DNA of 7,582 bases, taken from the NCBI GenBank assembly GCA_021804345.1, contig JAJZHV010000046.1, forward strand, positions 1 through 7,582, read 5' to 3'. The position numbers and the translations under genes are program-made. The DNA is from Pseudomonadota bacterium (lineage in GTDB: Bacteria > Pseudomonadota > Gammaproteobacteria > Burkholderiales > Ferrovaceae). Position 1 is the first letter of the stretch. Every line of letters begins with the position of its first letter. The notes beneath the pieces were generated by a model. It did no database searches, was not told the DNA's origin, and saw nothing but the letters and a program-made list of their open reading frames with translations. Positions 7,541-7,582 of the stretch are shown here, in pieces.

Positions 7541-7582
7541 CTACTTGTCGGCCTTGTGGGATGAAGCGGCCGGATCAACAGT
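7541..7582 (-). CDS. Possible C-terminal end of an upstream gene (13 codons and stop)
   Basis: On the minus strand the edge of the window reads 13 sense codons ([13 protein letters not shown]) and a TAG whose last bases form part of the AGGA Shine-Dalgarno of rimO. The hydrophilic Ala/Lys/Asp-rich tail and the 11-nt spacing to rimO fit the end of a cotranscribed gene. An open frame this short could also be chance, and the piece is too small to identify. In some betaproteobacteria the neighbour of rimO is, as I recall, the polyhydroxyalkanoate repressor phaR, but nothing here proves that. Confidence 0.3.
   Translation of the reverse strand, partial: TVDPAASSHKADK

Overview
The window is a stretch of ordinary bacterial housekeeping chromosome. 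It is GC-rich and gene-dense, with no mobile element, phage gene, tRNA, rRNA or CRISPR array that I can see. Several features point to a betaproteobacterium or a near relative such as the Acidithiobacillia. RimO carries the variant CPKALVDSE instead of the CPKNLVDSE of E. coli. The thiolase resembles Cupriavidus BktB as I remember it. A RpfE-type protein sits beside prfB and lysS, a neighbourhood known from beta- and xanthomonad genomes. This placement is an inference from recalled sequences, not from a search.

Layout. From right to left on the minus strand, positions 3737 to 1 hold prfB (release factor 2), lysS (class II lysyl-tRNA synthetase) and the first 345 codons of a LolC-type lipoprotein-releasing permease, which runs off the left edge. 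prfB and lysS are 5 nt apart and clearly form one operon. lolC follows after 110 nt containing a 9-bp inverted repeat. prfB is split by the classic programmed +1 frameshift: a 27-codon leader ORF ends at an in-frame UGA inside CGG AGG TAT CTT TGA C, and the remaining 340 codons lie in the +1 frame, giving a 367-residue RF2. A simple ORF call misses this and starts the gene in the wrong frame.

From about 3738 to 3862 lies a short divergent promoter region. A perfect TATAAT for prfB on the minus strand overlaps the -10 of a good sigma70-like promoter (TTGTCA, 17 nt, TATACA) on the plus strand. The plus-strand promoter would serve a 313-codon gene for a RpfE-type (COG4255-like) protein of unknown biochemical function. 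In related genomes, as I recall, recJ lies next to this gene; it is absent here.

After a convergent terminator hairpin near 4830-4860, the rest is minus strand again: a BktB/AtoB-like thiolase (4881-6059), preceded in transcription order by rimO (6162-7529, TTG start), which methylthiolates ribosomal protein S12. A few codons of what may be another upstream gene end at 7541.

Functionally, prfB, lysS and rimO all serve translation, lolC serves envelope lipoprotein export, and the thiolase belongs to acyl-CoA or polyhydroxyalkanoate metabolism. I found no convincing new multi-gene system. The points most worth a second look are the prfB recoding site, the overlapping divergent promoters, the orphan RpfE-type gene and the inverted repeat before lolC.
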